Part shown: one piece after another, positions 42,814 to 52,726 of the stretch
Layout of the letters: each line of letters begins with the position of its first letter
Position numbering within the stretch: position 1 is the first letter of the stretch
Origin: Chitinophaga pinensis
GTDB lineage: Bacteria; Bacteroidota; Bacteroidia; Chitinophagales; Chitinophagaceae
Direction of reading: 5' to 3'
NCBI GenBank assembly: GCA_902167325.1
Contig: LR632930.1
Span: forward strand, 5,828,001-5,892,000
Length of the DNA stretch: 64,000 nucleotides
Position numbers and translations under genes: made by a program
Notes under the pieces: generated by a model
What the model saw: the letters and a program-made list of their open reading frames with translations, nothing else
The model's database searches: none
What the model was told of the DNA's origin: nothing

Positions 42814-43254
42814 ATGCCCACTTCCCTTCGTCCCCGAACAGTTGCAGATATTATTTCCGCCGTACTGCTGATCTTCTTTCTGCACAGTGCAATTGGCAAT
42901 ATTGTGCAGATCCAGACAACGGTAAATGTATTGGCATTTTATACGCCTGTTGAAACGCCGCGTTTGGTATTAGCATGGGGAATTACAGGGTGGCAGTTAT
43001 TAGCAGCGGCATTATTGTTTTTCCCGGTTACACGGGCAGTTGGGTTAGGACTTTCGCTGGCATACTTTGGAGTACTATCTGTAGTGGTGTGGCTTCATCC
43101 GGGAACACCGGCTATGTTTGGCGGTCTCCTGAATCATATCAGCCGCTTCTATGTCCTTTACCTCGCAGCAGGCGGACTGGTACTGACTGTATCTGGAATT
43201 GCGTTGCGCTATTTCCCCCGCTCTTTAAAAAAACATGACATCATTGCGCAATAA
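42814..43254 (+). CDS. Small four-helix membrane protein (DoxX-like)
   Basis: 146 residues with four hydrophobic helices (near 11-31, 48-68, 75-93 and 112-134). The overall build (FLHSAIGNI near the start, LAWGITGWQLLAAALLFFP, then YFGVLSVVVWL) resembles DoxX-type or DUF4149-like inner-membrane proteins, but no diagnostic residue is seen. It is 97 nt after the AraC gene. Confidence 0.65.
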   Translation: MPTSLRPRTVADIISAVLLIFFLHSAIGNIVQIQTTVNVLAFYTPVETPRLVLAWGITGWQLLAAALLFFPVTRAVGLGLSLAYFGVLSVVVWLHPGTPAMFGGLLNHISRFYVLYLAAGGLVLTVSGIALRYFPRSLKKHDIIAQ

Positions 43255-43331
43255 CGCCGGCTTCCGGCGGCAGGTGGTATGCCGAAAACCCTGTTCAATA
43301 GAGTAGGCATTATTTAAAAAAATCAACTATT

Positions 43332-43661
43332 ATGAAACGGAATCTTTTAGCCCTGGCAGCAGTAGTGTTTGCCATCACCCTTTCCTCTTTCACGACTTCC
43401 AGCCGTGCCACTTACTTCCTGTCTTACAAAGGAACCGGCAACGTTTACCTGGCTGCCAGCTATGATGTTTTAAGCTCTGCCAGCCGTGTATCCGGTACTG
43501 GTAAATTCAACTGGGTTTCTCTTGAAGATGCCAATGGTATCATCGACGATTCTCAGGTGGAAGATGCAATTGATGCACAGGACCTGGTATCCGGCGGCAC
43601 GCCTCACCCGCTCGACAATGAGCTGGCGGACACTCCTGTTCTCGACATTAAAACTCCCTGA
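43332..43661 (+). CDS. Small secreted protein of unknown function
   Basis: 109 residues. Signal peptide MKRNLLALAAVVFAITLSS followed by FTTSSRA; the mature part of about 80 residues is acidic in its second half (GIIDDSQVEDAIDAQDL). No Cys, no lipobox. A terminator follows 20 nt after the stop. Unrecognised; probably a periplasmic or extracellular peptide. Confidence 0.65.
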   Translation: MKRNLLALAAVVFAITLSSFTTSSRATYFLSYKGTGNVYLAASYDVLSSASRVSGTGKFNWVSLEDANGIIDDSQVEDAIDAQDLVSGGTPHPLDNELADTPVLDIKTP

Positions 43662-43679
43662 TTCTCCTAATCAGCAAGT

Positions 43680-43712
43680 AACCGCCATTGATGTATGTCA
43701 ATGGCGGTTTTC
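43680..43712 (+). terminator. Terminator between convergent small genes
   Basis: ACCGCCATTG pairs with CAATGGCGGT over an 8-nt loop, followed by a short T run. Confidence 0.82.
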
Positions 43713-43716
43713 ACGT

Positions 43717-44175
43717 TTACTTCATCCTTACATATTCTCCCGGGACTACTACATATACAACATCCCATTTCACGGAATCGTTCCAATGGCGGTTTTCCTC
43801 ATAAGGAATTTTCAGAATTACCTGATCAGAACGTTTAGTAGAATCCAGCGTGTTGGTATAACTGGCAATCAGGTAGCATTTCAATTCATTCATTTTCCTG
43901 ATAAAACCGGCGGAATCTCCTTTTGCCAGATACACTGAATGATGCCACGACATTTGGGGCGGTTTACTTTCCCAGGGGTTATAGGTAGCCAGTCGGTTAA
44001 AATCCTCCGGTGTCAGCTGGTCTTTCACTTTATCTTTTACATGTGGCCACCACCGCGGTGTAAGTACCGCAGCAGTCAATTTCCAGTTCGTTACTTCTGC
44101 CAGCGGTGGCTGTTGCTGAGACTTAGCGTATAAAGCGGTAAGCAGGATACAACCAGTAATTACTAGCTTCTTCAT
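43717..44175 (-). CDS. Secreted hypothetical protein
   Basis: 152 residues with a signal peptide (MKKLVITGCILLTALYAKSQ). The mature region is Trp-rich (RWWPHVKD, NPWESKPPQMSWHH, RHWNDSVKWD) and has no domain I recognise. It lies 21 nt beyond the susD-like stop on the same strand and may be the last gene of that operon. Confidence 0.65.
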   Translation of the reverse strand: MKKLVITGCILLTALYAKSQQQPPLAEVTNWKLTAAVLTPRWWPHVKDKVKDQLTPEDFNRLATYNPWESKPPQMSWHHSVYLAKGDSAGFIRKMNELKCYLIASYTNTLDSTKRSDQVILKIPYEENRHWNDSVKWDVVYVVVPGEYVRMK

Positions 44176-44196
44176 ATGTATGTATTTGTTTGTTGG

Positions 44197-45540
44197 CTAT
44201 CTAAGCGTTTGTGCGATGGAAGTGCGGCTGATAACTTCCTGCGGGAGTAGCAGCGCATACCGCTTATCGTTCGGGGGAAGTGTAAAAGTAACGCCACCAC
44301 CTTGCCGGGTGAGGGTTACCGCAGTGGCAGGGTTTGTGTTGAGCCGTTTAAGATCGGCCCAGCGTACACCGCGTAATACCAGTTCCTTTCTCCTCTCGTT
44401 GAGCACAATTTGAAGGGCTTCAGCTGTGCTGCCTGCAGTTACCGGCACAAATGCTTCCGGGCGCCAGCGTTTTGCAAGCAGCATATTCAGGTCATCCATG
44501 GCCTCCTGTACCTTTCCTTCCCGTGCAAAGCACTCAGCCCTGATGAGATACACCTCATCCGTACAAATGCCCGTAAATGGCCGGAAACTACCTGAATAGC
44601 TGTTCCTGAATGATTCGGTTCCGTCAGATAACATCCGGAAATACAGGCTGCCCCGTAAATCGCCGGGTGCATACATCGCCCGTAAAGCCGTATCAACGCG
44701 CGGTACATCATCATAAGTAACCATGAGATTATCTGCCACCGTCTGGAAATACAATATTTCCGGGTTGGCAGCGAATTGCCCCAGAGGGAATGCATCTCCA
44801 TCATTTAGGTCGTTGTAATCCAGCAGTTGTGGTCGTAAGGCAAGGCAGGCTGAAGCCATTTCCGCTGCACGGATGTATTGCTCTGTTTGCAAATATAGCC
44901 TTGCGAGTAAGGCGTATCCAGCTGCTTTAATGGGCCGGTTTTTATATGCTGCAGTCAACGGCAGCAACGGTAATGCCGCTTCTAAATCACCGGCTATCTG
45001 GCGATAGGTTTCTTTGAGGGAAGAACGCTGGCTGAGTGTGCCCTGCACTTCATCGAGGCGCAAAACGATCCCCTGTGCTTCGTCAGCACTGCCCGCCCTG
45101 TAGTGCATTGCATATAGTTCTGCAGCCTGCAAAAATGCATATCCCCGCAGGAAAAGCCCCATACCCTTTATCTCAGCCCGTTGTTGTTCATTGCTCACTT
45201 TCACCCTGTCCACATTAGAGAGGATGATGTTTGCATAAAGGATATTTTCATACAGCCTTACATAGCCGGGATAAAACTGCATCTGTGGATTCCAGCTGTA
45301 ATTTTCACGGTCTTTTTCCTGGTTGGATAACCAGGCATCTTCCGGAACATAATATTCATCTGCTGCAGCGAGGCCCTGACAATTAGTGATGTGCAGATTC
45401 TCGTAATTGAGCAACATCAGCAGATCGTTTGCTGTTTCTATCGTAGATGTAGTGCTGTCAGATTTAATATCCAGGTATTTTTTGCATCCTGCAACTGCAA
45501 ACGTCATAAGGATGGCAAAGTATAAGATGCTACTTTTCAT
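44197..45540 (-). CDS. SusD/RagB-like outer-membrane lipoprotein
   Basis: 447 residues, lipobox AVAGC at 15-19 followed by KKYLDIKSDS, the usual mature start of SusD-like proteins. TPR-like helices (LFLRGYAFLQAAELYAMHY; YALLARLYLQTEQYIRAAEMA) and the C-terminal ECFAREGKVQEAMDDLNMLL/LNERRKELVLRGVRWADLKR segments are standard. It caps the SusC transporter and selects glycan or peptide ligands. ATG at 45540, 12 nt after the susC-like stop. Confidence 0.94.
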   Translation of the reverse strand: MKSSILYFAILMTFAVAGCKKYLDIKSDSTTSTIETANDLLMLLNYENLHITNCQGLAAADEYYVPEDAWLSNQEKDRENYSWNPQMQFYPGYVRLYENILYANIILSNVDRVKVSNEQQRAEIKGMGLFLRGYAFLQAAELYAMHYRAGSADEAQGIVLRLDEVQGTLSQRSSLKETYRQIAGDLEAALPLLPLTAAYKNRPIKAAGYALLARLYLQTEQYIRAAEMASACLALRPQLLDYNDLNDGDAFPLGQFAANPEILYFQTVADNLMVTYDDVPRVDTALRAMYAPGDLRGSLYFRMLSDGTESFRNSYSGSFRPFTGICTDEVYLIRAECFAREGKVQEAMDDLNMLLAKRWRPEAFVPVTAGSTAEALQIVLNERRKELVLRGVRWADLKRLNTNPATAVTLTRQGGGVTFTLPPNDKRYALLLPQEVISRTSIAQTLR

Positions 45541-45551
45541 ACAATCACGAT

Positions 45552-48500
45552 TTAAAAGTCAACTTTTACCCCCCCTCCGATCCGCGCAGGCATCGGATAT
45601 GCATTATTGCCATATTGCACATCAGGGTCAGAATTCAATTTATCAGCGCGCCACACAAGCCCCAGGTTTTCGCCGGATGCATAAAATGTTGCCCGCTTAA
45701 TAGTTTGCCGGGTTAGCTTCGCCAGCGAAATATTATACTCCATCCGGATCTGCTGCAGGCGGATATTATCTCCCTTGAATACATTGGCATTAGTTATGGC
45801 ATAGAACGCATCACGCGCATTGTTTGCGGGATATGGCATGGAAGGGATAGTAGTTTTTTGTTCATCGCCCGGTTGCTGCCAGCGCCGTGCAAAGTCAGGA
45901 TGCGTGGTATTTGATGCATACAGCTGACTATAATTGATGGTGTTACGCAGAATAGAATACCGGAAGCGATATTGCAGCGCTACGATCAGTGAGATGCCTT
46001 TCCATGAAAAGATATTGGTGATGCTGCCAAATATCCGTGGCAGTGACGATCCGTGATTGACCAGCTGTGCTGAATCTGCATGCTGGTTCAGTATTGCGGC
46101 ATAATCCCGGGAAGGTTTACCGTTCAGTAAGCCAATCGGGGCACCACTCTCCGCATCCAGGCCCTGGAAAGGCAGGGAGTACAGCGCAAACGGATCCCGT
46201 CCCTTTACCGGGAAGCGCCCGGAGGTTTGTCCGGCAACCCTGCTGGCTATTAACTCAGGTTCATAATGCTCGTCAAGTTCCAGCACCTTATTACGAACTG
46301 TACCCATCCTCCATTCTGTTGCCCAACGGAATGGGCCGTTGAGATTTATGGCGTTAACAAGCACCTCCAGTCCGGATGCCTTGAGCGATGCAGCGTTCAT
46401 TTTTGCTGAGGTAAGTCCCGTAGAGGGTTCCATGGAAACCTGGTAAATGAGATCGATTGACCGTTTTGTAAATACATCCAGTGAAACGTTCAGTCTCCCC
46501 TTCCAGATACCTGCATCTATTCCAACATTGAATTGCTTTTGCCTTTCCCAGCTCAGATCTTTATTGGACGGTGAAAGAATACGGTAATCACCTGCTCCGA
46601 AACGCGGATCTACCTGCTCAGAAAAACGGGTAATGATATTAGGTGACAATGTATTGTTTACATTTCCCTGGTAACCATAATTTGTCCGCAGGCGCAATAC
46701 CTCTACTGAGGGCACATTCCAGCATGCTTCTTCTGCTATGTTCCAGGCCAGGCCAGCCGACCAGAAAGGTTTCCATTTATCATTTGTAGCTACGCCAAAC
46801 AGGTTGGCGGCATCACGGCGGCCACTGATGGTGAACACATACCTGTTATCGTAACTCCAGGAGCCATTCGCATAATAGGATACGAACCTGTTTAGGCTGC
46901 CTCTAAACGGCATCATAATGGTCGGAATCCTCCGTTCCCCACGTCCTCCATACTGCTCGTAAGGCGTTACATAATCTACAGGAACTGTTGCCTGCGTACT
47001 TTCATTGTATCCATACACCTGCACAGATTCTTCATCCATGCTACGCTCTCTGACTTCAGCTCCGGCCAGTGCATTGATATGATGCCGACCGTCAAAAACC
47101 TGCCTGTAATTGAGCTGTGCCCTCGCCATATGCGATTTCCATTGCGCGTACATATCATCGCGCCGCCCGGAAACAGGAACGGGATGGCGGTATGCAGGGA
47201 TATCAGTATCCAGGTTGGTGAACAGATTGATAAGATTACGCAGGGCATAACTTTCCAGATTATTAATATTCCAGCGGTGCATACGGCCGGTCAGATACTG
47301 GTATTGAACATCGGCAGTTAAATGCTTTGTGATATCTACCCGGAAGCCCGTATTTACTATAATTTCCTTTTCTGTGGAACCAATATCCTGATTCCGCATT
47401 TCCTGTAAGAAGCGATACTTCCAGTCGAGCAGTTTACCGCCACCAGCTGTATCTGTATACCCATCGCGGTACTCTAACGAATAGGTTACCGGGTTACCGT
47501 TCTCATCAGCCAGCCGGGTATAGGGTGTGAAGTTCAGGTTTCCGAATTGACCCAGGCTATTCCCCTTCGTGCCAACCTCCGAATACCTCACACCCAGCTG
47601 CCATGACAGAAAACTGGTGAGCCGAAACTGATTATCTGTATTCAACGCTACCCGCTGCAAAGCTTCTCCACGCACAAAACCGGGTGCCATATCAAAGCTG
47701 CCTGAAACGGCATATCGGATACGATCGCCCCCGCCACTCATGTTAATCGCATATTGACTGGTAACAGCATTCCGATAAACGTATTTATCGATATCACGGC
47801 GCAGATCCTGTTGTTGAAGGGCATCCATCCTTGCAGCGGAATCAGCTGCAGATATTTGTCCAAGCCGCCGCTGCTGTAATATTTCCACTGCTGCCGAAAC
47901 TGCACGGTTGCGGCGTATTGCCGTATTATAAAATCCACGCCCATGCAGCATCTTTTCGACTCCGATGAAATCCTCTACAGACATGGCGGGATACCTGAAC
48001 AAGTCTGGCTTCAGTAATACGTTGGTATTTACGTTAAGCGATAACTGCAATGGCTGGTTAAACCGCCCTTTCTTTGTAGTGATGACGATGACCCCGTTGG
48101 CAGCCTTAGCCCCCCAGATGGAAGCAGCAGCCGCATCTTTCAGAATGGAAATGCTTTCGATATCATTCGGGTTGATGGAATTCATGTTGCCTTCATAAGG
48201 AAAATTATCCAGGACAATGAGCGGTCCTTCAATGGAAGCAGTAAGCGTACTCAGTCCCCGTAACCGCAGATTCCTCGGCTGAACACTTTCCACACCAGGC
48301 TGTAGCCTGTTCCGGTCTGTCAGGATACTGGAGGTAAGCCCGTCCAGCCGGCTGAGTACATCAGGACCCAGTTTACGGTTCACCTGTTCATTTGTAACGA
48401 ACTCAAACGCGCCTGTAGCCCGTTCCTTTGGCACTTCCTGGTAACCGGTAGAAAAGACCTCTACTTCATTAATGGTGCGCACATCACGCTTCAGTGCCAG

Positions 48501-49046
48501 TTGCAATACAGCACTGTTGCGGACGTTCCACTCTGCCGGATGAAATCCCGTATAGCTGACGACCAATACGGCCCCACGTGGCACATCCGGAATGTGAAAT
48601 CTGCCTTCCGCATCAGTAGTGCTGCCCTGTGTGGTGTTCTTGACTAATAGAGTGGCTCCTGCAAGTCCATGTCCTTCCGGATCAGTTATCTGCCCACGCA
48701 GGTTATAGGCCGTATCAGCAACAGCACTTTCGCTTATAGCTCTGGGCCTTAGAATAATGACCTCATCCCGCAGCTCCCACTCCAGGGGCTTCCCTTTAAA
48801 TAATGCAGTAAAAACATCATTGACTTTAGTGCGGTAAAAACGAATGGTCCGGGTTTCGGAATCGTTCACGAGGCGGTCGGCATACATCACGCGCAAATCA
48901 GTTTGCTTATGTATTTCCCTGAAAATTTCCCGCAAAGGCATGCGGACGGCATTCAGCGTCACCAGATCATTTGCCTGGGGTAAAGCGGACCCTTGCGCGG
49001 TATACGACAGGAGCCATGCGCAAACAAAACAGTAGAATAGTTTCAT
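45552..49046 (-). CDS. SusC/RagA-like TonB-dependent transporter with STN domain
   Basis: 1164 residues from ATG 49046 (MKLFYCFVCAWLLSYTAQG). After the signal peptide there is an STN domain (about 35-95: IFREIHKQTDLRVMYADRL), a CarboxypepD_reg sandwich (about 115-200: GQITDPEGHGLAGATLLVK), the plug (FDLxxx boxes near IESISILKDAAAASIWGAKA) and a long barrel. The STN domain is the part that signals to FecR in TonB-dependent trans-envelope regulation, and fecR plus an ECF sigma gene sit divergently upstream. Substrate unknown; no glycoside hydrolase is nearby. Confidence 0.95.
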   Translation of the reverse strand: MKLFYCFVCAWLLSYTAQGSALPQANDLVTLNAVRMPLREIFREIHKQTDLRVMYADRLVNDSETRTIRFYRTKVNDVFTALFKGKPLEWELRDEVIILRPRAISESAVADTAYNLRGQITDPEGHGLAGATLLVKNTTQGSTTDAEGRFHIPDVPRGAVLVVSYTGFHPAEWNVRNSAVLQLALKRDVRTINEVEVFSTGYQEVPKERATGAFEFVTNEQVNRKLGPDVLSRLDGLTSSILTDRNRLQPGVESVQPRNLRLRGLSTLTASIEGPLIVLDNFPYEGNMNSINPNDIESISILKDAAAASIWGAKAANGVIVITTKKGRFNQPLQLSLNVNTNVLLKPDLFRYPAMSVEDFIGVEKMLHGRGFYNTAIRRNRAVSAAVEILQQRRLGQISAADSAARMDALQQQDLRRDIDKYVYRNAVTSQYAINMSGGGDRIRYAVSGSFDMAPGFVRGEALQRVALNTDNQFRLTSFLSWQLGVRYSEVGTKGNSLGQFGNLNFTPYTRLADENGNPVTYSLEYRDGYTDTAGGGKLLDWKYRFLQEMRNQDIGSTEKEIIVNTGFRVDITKHLTADVQYQYLTGRMHRWNINNLESYALRNLINLFTNLDTDIPAYRHPVPVSGRRDDMYAQWKSHMARAQLNYRQVFDGRHHINALAGAEVRERSMDEESVQVYGYNESTQATVPVDYVTPYEQYGGRGERRIPTIMMPFRGSLNRFVSYYANGSWSYDNRYVFTISGRRDAANLFGVATNDKWKPFWSAGLAWNIAEEACWNVPSVEVLRLRTNYGYQGNVNNTLSPNIITRFSEQVDPRFGAGDYRILSPSNKDLSWERQKQFNVGIDAGIWKGRLNVSLDVFTKRSIDLIYQVSMEPSTGLTSAKMNAASLKASGLEVLVNAINLNGPFRWATEWRMGTVRNKVLELDEHYEPELIASRVAGQTSGRFPVKGRDPFALYSLPFQGLDAESGAPIGLLNGKPSRDYAAILNQHADSAQLVNHGSSLPRIFGSITNIFSWKGISLIVALQYRFRYSILRNTINYSQLYASNTTHPDFARRWQQPGDEQKTTIPSMPYPANNARDAFYAITNANVFKGDNIRLQQIRMEYNISLAKLTRQTIKRATFYASGENLGLVWRADKLNSDPDVQYGNNAYPMPARIGGGVKVDF

Positions 49047-49293
49047 GACAGCAAGTATCAAATAGTGGTTCGAACAGCTTAGCTAAGAAGCGGAGAAATC
49101 ATGTCTGGCTGTCTTCAATGGTAACAGGGAACAAATGTTATACTCACTAATACCGGATATGGAAGCCGGGGGAGTAAGTGACACAGAAAAAATTCTTCCA
49201 CAAACATCCTGGATGGTTTGCAATCAGAAAATATCCCTAATTTTAATGCGTATACGCTCCACTTATTATTCTACCGCAACTTACCCATACCGA

Positions 49294-49848
49294 ATGGCCG
49301 ACGTTTGCAACGAGGTGGCCCTGTTGTTGCATCTACAGCAGGGAACCGGCGAATACGCATCCTTCTACCGTCATTACCGCAAATGGCTGCTGATTGCCGC
49401 TACCGCCATCCTTCAGCAGGAACAGGAAGCGGAAGAGCTGGTGCAGGAGTTTTTCACTGATTGCTGGGAAAGGCAGTTGTATCTCCGCATACCCGCCAGC
49501 AGCAGAGACGCTATCCGTAATTATCTCTTTATCGCCATCAGGAACCGTTGTCTCAACCGCATGGCTGTTTCCGATACCCGGCGCAGGCGGCTCGCCATGC
49601 TTACGGACAGCCTGGAAGACGTTACATATCCTGTATACAAAATGGAAACACAGGAACTGGGGAAGTCACTGGAAGATGCTATCCGAAAACTGCCGCCCCG
49701 GCAGGGCACTGTTTTCCGGTCAGCATATCAGCAGGATAAGTCGCGCCGCGAAATTGCCATAGAAATGAATATCAGCGAAAAAACCGTCAAGAAGCAAATG
49801 CAGCTGGCGCTTAAAAACCTGCGCGGACTATTACGGCATTTGTATTAA
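49294..49848 (+). CDS. ECF-type RNA polymerase sigma factor
   Basis: 184 residues from ATG 49294 (MADVCNEVALLLHL), the usual length. Region 2 includes QEAEELVQEFFTDCWER and region 4 LPPRQGTVFRSAYQQ through ISEKTVKKQMQLALKNLR. The frame is open upstream to 49135, but the extra residues lack sigma features. It is followed at 36 nt by fecR and is divergent from the susC/susD-like operon, which it presumably activates when released. Confidence 0.93.
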   Translation: MADVCNEVALLLHLQQGTGEYASFYRHYRKWLLIAATAILQQEQEAEELVQEFFTDCWERQLYLRIPASSRDAIRNYLFIAIRNRCLNRMAVSDTRRRRLAMLTDSLEDVTYPVYKMETQELGKSLEDAIRKLPPRQGTVFRSAYQQDKSRREIAIEMNISEKTVKKQMQLALKNLRGLLRHLY

Positions 49849-49884
49849 ACTTACTCCGCGTCCGGCGGAAAAAATGTATTTCAC

Positions 49885-50997
49885 ATGAAGATGACTGAGG
49901 GAGAACATATATTCAAACTGATGACGATGCGGCTTGCGGGGGATACTACACCGGAAGAGTCTGCAGCGCTGGACCAACTCATCCGGACGGACCCAGCCAT
50001 CAGGGCCAGCTGGGAAATCATGTGCGCCACTTTCAGTAAGGAGGATATTAATAATGGGTTCCTGAGGCTGGAACCTAAGCCCTGGGTGCCAGTCACCCAA
50101 AAGCGTTCGCGATCATTTCGTACGGTACTTGCAGCGGCTGCCATTGCAGCATTGCTGGCAGGGAGTATCTGGTGGCTGCTAATTCCATCCCGCACGCAGC
50201 TTAGTCATGTATCCACACAGCCGGTAACCGGTGGCGTAAAATTGACGACAGCATCCGGCCAAACGGTGGATCTTTCTCACGCATCAGGATCCGGATCAAT
50301 TAAAGGCTGGAAGGCGGAAGCCGATAGTCAGGTACTCCGTATTAACTCCATTGCCGAAGGCACACCCGGCCTCAACCGGCTTACTGTTCCACCTGGCCTC
50401 ACTTACCGCGTTGTACTCCCTGATGGCAGTAAAATATGGCTTAACAGTGCTTCCGTACTCGATTTCCCCGGCAGCTTCTCCGGGAGTGAAAGAAGAATCC
50501 GCCTGAAAGGAGAAGCCTGGATGGAAATACAGGCAAACCCGCAACAGGTATTTGTCGTGGAAACTGATGGGATGGTAGTTACCGTTATGGGAACGGACTT
50601 CAATTTACAGGCTTACGACCCCTCAGCTCCCCGGCTCTCCCTCGTACATGGCGCCGTTCGTGCAGAAGCCAATGGCAGGCAGGTAATACTGCGCCCCGGC
50701 CAGCAGGTCTCCATTCAGAATGGGCACCTTATCACGGGAATATTCGATAAATCAATTGTAACCAGCTGGCGTTCCGGTAAATACTACTTCGAGCAAACCT
50801 CCCTGCGCAACATTGCCACTATTCTGCAGAGGGCTTATGAAATCGAAGTTGTAATCGACGGCCCTGAAACTGCGGAACAGGCCTTTAGTGGATTGCTAAA
50901 TCTTCATAAACCTGTGAAAGTGTTCCTTGACAACCTTCAAAGTACCAGCGCCATCAGGTATTATTTCGATGAAAAAGGGACACTACACTTTAAATAA
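49885..50997 (+). CDS. FecR-family anti-sigma factor
   Basis: 370 residues. N-terminal cytoplasmic part (1-80) that would hold the sigma factor, one membrane helix near 82-102 (AAAAIAALLAGSIWWLLI) and a periplasmic FecR domain with VVLPDGSKIWLNSASVLDFP and RIRLKGEAWMEI. The C-terminal DUF4974-like segment ends SAIRYYFDEKGTLHFK. It should transmit the substrate-loaded state of the SusC-like transporter through its STN domain to the sigma factor. Confidence 0.95.
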   Translation: MKMTEGEHIFKLMTMRLAGDTTPEESAALDQLIRTDPAIRASWEIMCATFSKEDINNGFLRLEPKPWVPVTQKRSRSFRTVLAAAAIAALLAGSIWWLLIPSRTQLSHVSTQPVTGGVKLTTASGQTVDLSHASGSGSIKGWKAEADSQVLRINSIAEGTPGLNRLTVPPGLTYRVVLPDGSKIWLNSASVLDFPGSFSGSERRIRLKGEAWMEIQANPQQVFVVETDGMVVTVMGTDFNLQAYDPSAPRLSLVHGAVRAEANGRQVILRPGQQVSIQNGHLITGIFDKSIVTSWRSGKYYFEQTSLRNIATILQRAYEIEVVIDGPETAEQAFSGLLNLHKPVKVFLDNLQSTSAIRYYFDEKGTLHFK

Positions 50998-51304
50998 TCA
51001 GCAATAACCCCTCAGGAAGGCAATTACACGCTCCCCTTACGATCATCATGACCATTGACGATGGTCATTGCCCCCCGCTTGCCGGGCATGTACTTTTGTG
51101 TCAGATTGAAGAAAGCACTGCTGCAAAGATGATGCGCCACCCGGCCCGAACCAAAACCTCGACAGACTATATCCTCCGTCTTCTTTCCCAAAAAATCATT
51201 TACTGAAACCGACTGCTCCGGCAGACTGGCAATCGCATGCCTGCATGATACAGCCTTACCCGGCTGATGCCCGTTACATCCGGCAGCATTCCCAAATGTG
51301 TTGT
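50998..51304. other. Intergenic region after fecR
   Basis: 307 nt. It contains one clear inverted repeat, ATGACCAT/ATGGTCAT with a 5-nt loop (51048-51068), without a T run. A 52-codon frame starting inside it (51048) has no supporting features. No promoter for the following lipoprotein gene was recognised. Confidence 0.4.
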
Positions 51305-51853
51305 ATGAAAAATCTGACGTTTGCATGCATTGCAGCATGCCTGACCATCCTTTGCGCCTGTTCGAAAGAACCACTGGAAGAATACATCCCTTCCAAAAAT
51401 GCCTCTCTCACATCAAATTTTACATTTAAAGACACAACATTCGTCATGACGCAGCGGGTAGACAGTGCGAATATGCTGGCACTGATTAATACTTATCGCA
51501 GTAAAGGCTGCAACTGTGGTGATACCTGGATGCCGCCCGTTCCGCCACTTACCTGGAACATCCGGCTGGAAAAAGCGGCCTGGCTGCATAGCAAGGAAAT
51601 GAACGACAGTGTATATATGAGTCATACGGGTAAGAACGGCAGTACAGGTGGCGACCGCATCCGGAAAATGGGTTACAATTGGAAGTCATATGCGGAAAAC
51701 CTCGCACTGGGGATACTTACTGAAAAAACGGTGGTAGCAGGATGGATGGGTAGTAAAACACACTGTCTGGCAATGATGAACCCGATATTGAAAGAAACGG
51801 GTATTGCCCGTTTCCGTAATTACTGGACGCAGGAAATAGGGTTATCTTATTAA
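51305..51853 (+). CDS. CAP/SCP-domain lipoprotein
   Basis: 182 residues from ATG 51305 (MKNLTFACIAACLTILCAC), lipobox ILCAC followed by SKEPLEEYIP. The CAP domain spans about 55-182 with LINTYRSKGC, the cavity residues in KAAWLHSKEMNDSVYMSH (His), YAENLALG (Glu) and the C-terminal YWTQEIGLSY. Bacterial CAP proteins of this kind are envelope proteins of mostly unknown activity. Its stop is directly adjacent to the stop of the convergent DUF4846 gene. Confidence 0.87.
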   Translation: MKNLTFACIAACLTILCACSKEPLEEYIPSKNASLTSNFTFKDTTFVMTQRVDSANMLALINTYRSKGCNCGDTWMPPVPPLTWNIRLEKAAWLHSKEMNDSVYMSHTGKNGSTGGDRIRKMGYNWKSYAENLALGILTEKTVVAGWMGSKTHCLAMMNPILKETGIARFRNYWTQEIGLSY

Positions 51854-52633
51854 CTATTGCGCAAAACGCATTAATGCACTACTTTTTCCAAATTTCCATT
51901 CTGGGGTTATCAAATTACCAACGGGTACGGGGTACCAGGGATTTGAAGCAGAGGGATTCTTCAGCAGATGAATATCCTGAGCCGGCATATAACTCTGTGC
52001 GAGGAGAACCTTCTTGTGCCCCAGTTGGTTGACAACTACATCCATTACGATTACCGCATGCCCCGGGGAACCTGCTTCGATAAACACATCGCCCGGCATA
52101 ATATCTTTCACATGACGCACAGGTTGTAATTGTTTTTTCAGGGAAATGGTACCTGCATAGGTGAATACGAATTCGAGGTAAGATTCAAAGCATTGCCTTC
52201 CTTTACAAGTAATACCACTATTAATTTTCAGCAGTTTGTTGCTACGCAGCTTCCAGCGCATGCCTCTTTGCCAGCCTGCATAATCCAACACCGTACCATC
52301 TGTAGCATTGAAGCTGATACGGTTCATTTGATGTGTTGCGAACTGATATTCTGCGTAAAGGCGCATCACTGCATCCGCACATTGCTGGAGATCTTTTATT
52401 CCGGTTGGTACATCAAGCACTGCTATCTGGGCAGACTGGTTTCTTTTCTTCTCTCCGTTAAAAAGATATACGGTAGAACTTTGTTTCAAAGGTACTCTTC
52501 GAAGCCATGCCCCAAATGAAGCCGGAGGTTGGGTTATCCTATTGTATCCTTCCGGCAATGGCCAGTTACTTACAGTCTGGGCATGGGCATTGCCCAGGAA
52601 AAAGAGGAAAAGAATCAACAGCAGGTTGCGCAT
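51854..52633 (-). CDS. DUF4846-family secreted protein
   Basis: 259 residues from ATG 52633 (MRNLLLILFLFFLGNAHAQ, signal peptide). Conserved blocks are ASFGAWLRRVPLK, LDVPTGIKDLQQCADAVMRLYAEY, then IMPGDVFIEAGSPGHAVIVMD, which reads like an NlpC/amidase-type H loop (GHAVIVMD), and LLAQSYMPAQDIHLLKNP. The family is described only by its DUF number; a cell-wall or peptide hydrolase role is a guess. The frame upstream to 52675 lacks a better start. Confidence 0.82.
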   Translation of the reverse strand: MRNLLLILFLFFLGNAHAQTVSNWPLPEGYNRITQPPASFGAWLRRVPLKQSSTVYLFNGEKKRNQSAQIAVLDVPTGIKDLQQCADAVMRLYAEYQFATHQMNRISFNATDGTVLDYAGWQRGMRWKLRSNKLLKINSGITCKGRQCFESYLEFVFTYAGTISLKKQLQPVRHVKDIMPGDVFIEAGSPGHAVIVMDVVVNQLGHKKVLLAQSYMPAQDIHLLKNPSASNPWYPVPVGNLITPEWKFGKSSALMRFAQ

Positions 52634-52726
52634 ATACAAAAGATGCAGAAATCCGGTACTTCCATAAACGAACAATAACTGCTACTATTGAAGGATAAGC
52701 AATTAGCATATTTACAATATCCCGTT

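Noticed and set aside
51048..51206. 52-codon plus-strand frame after fecR (MTIDDGHCPPLAGH...)
   Set aside because: Begins within an inverted repeat; composition is not protein-like (no hydrophobic core or motif), and no promoter is visible.
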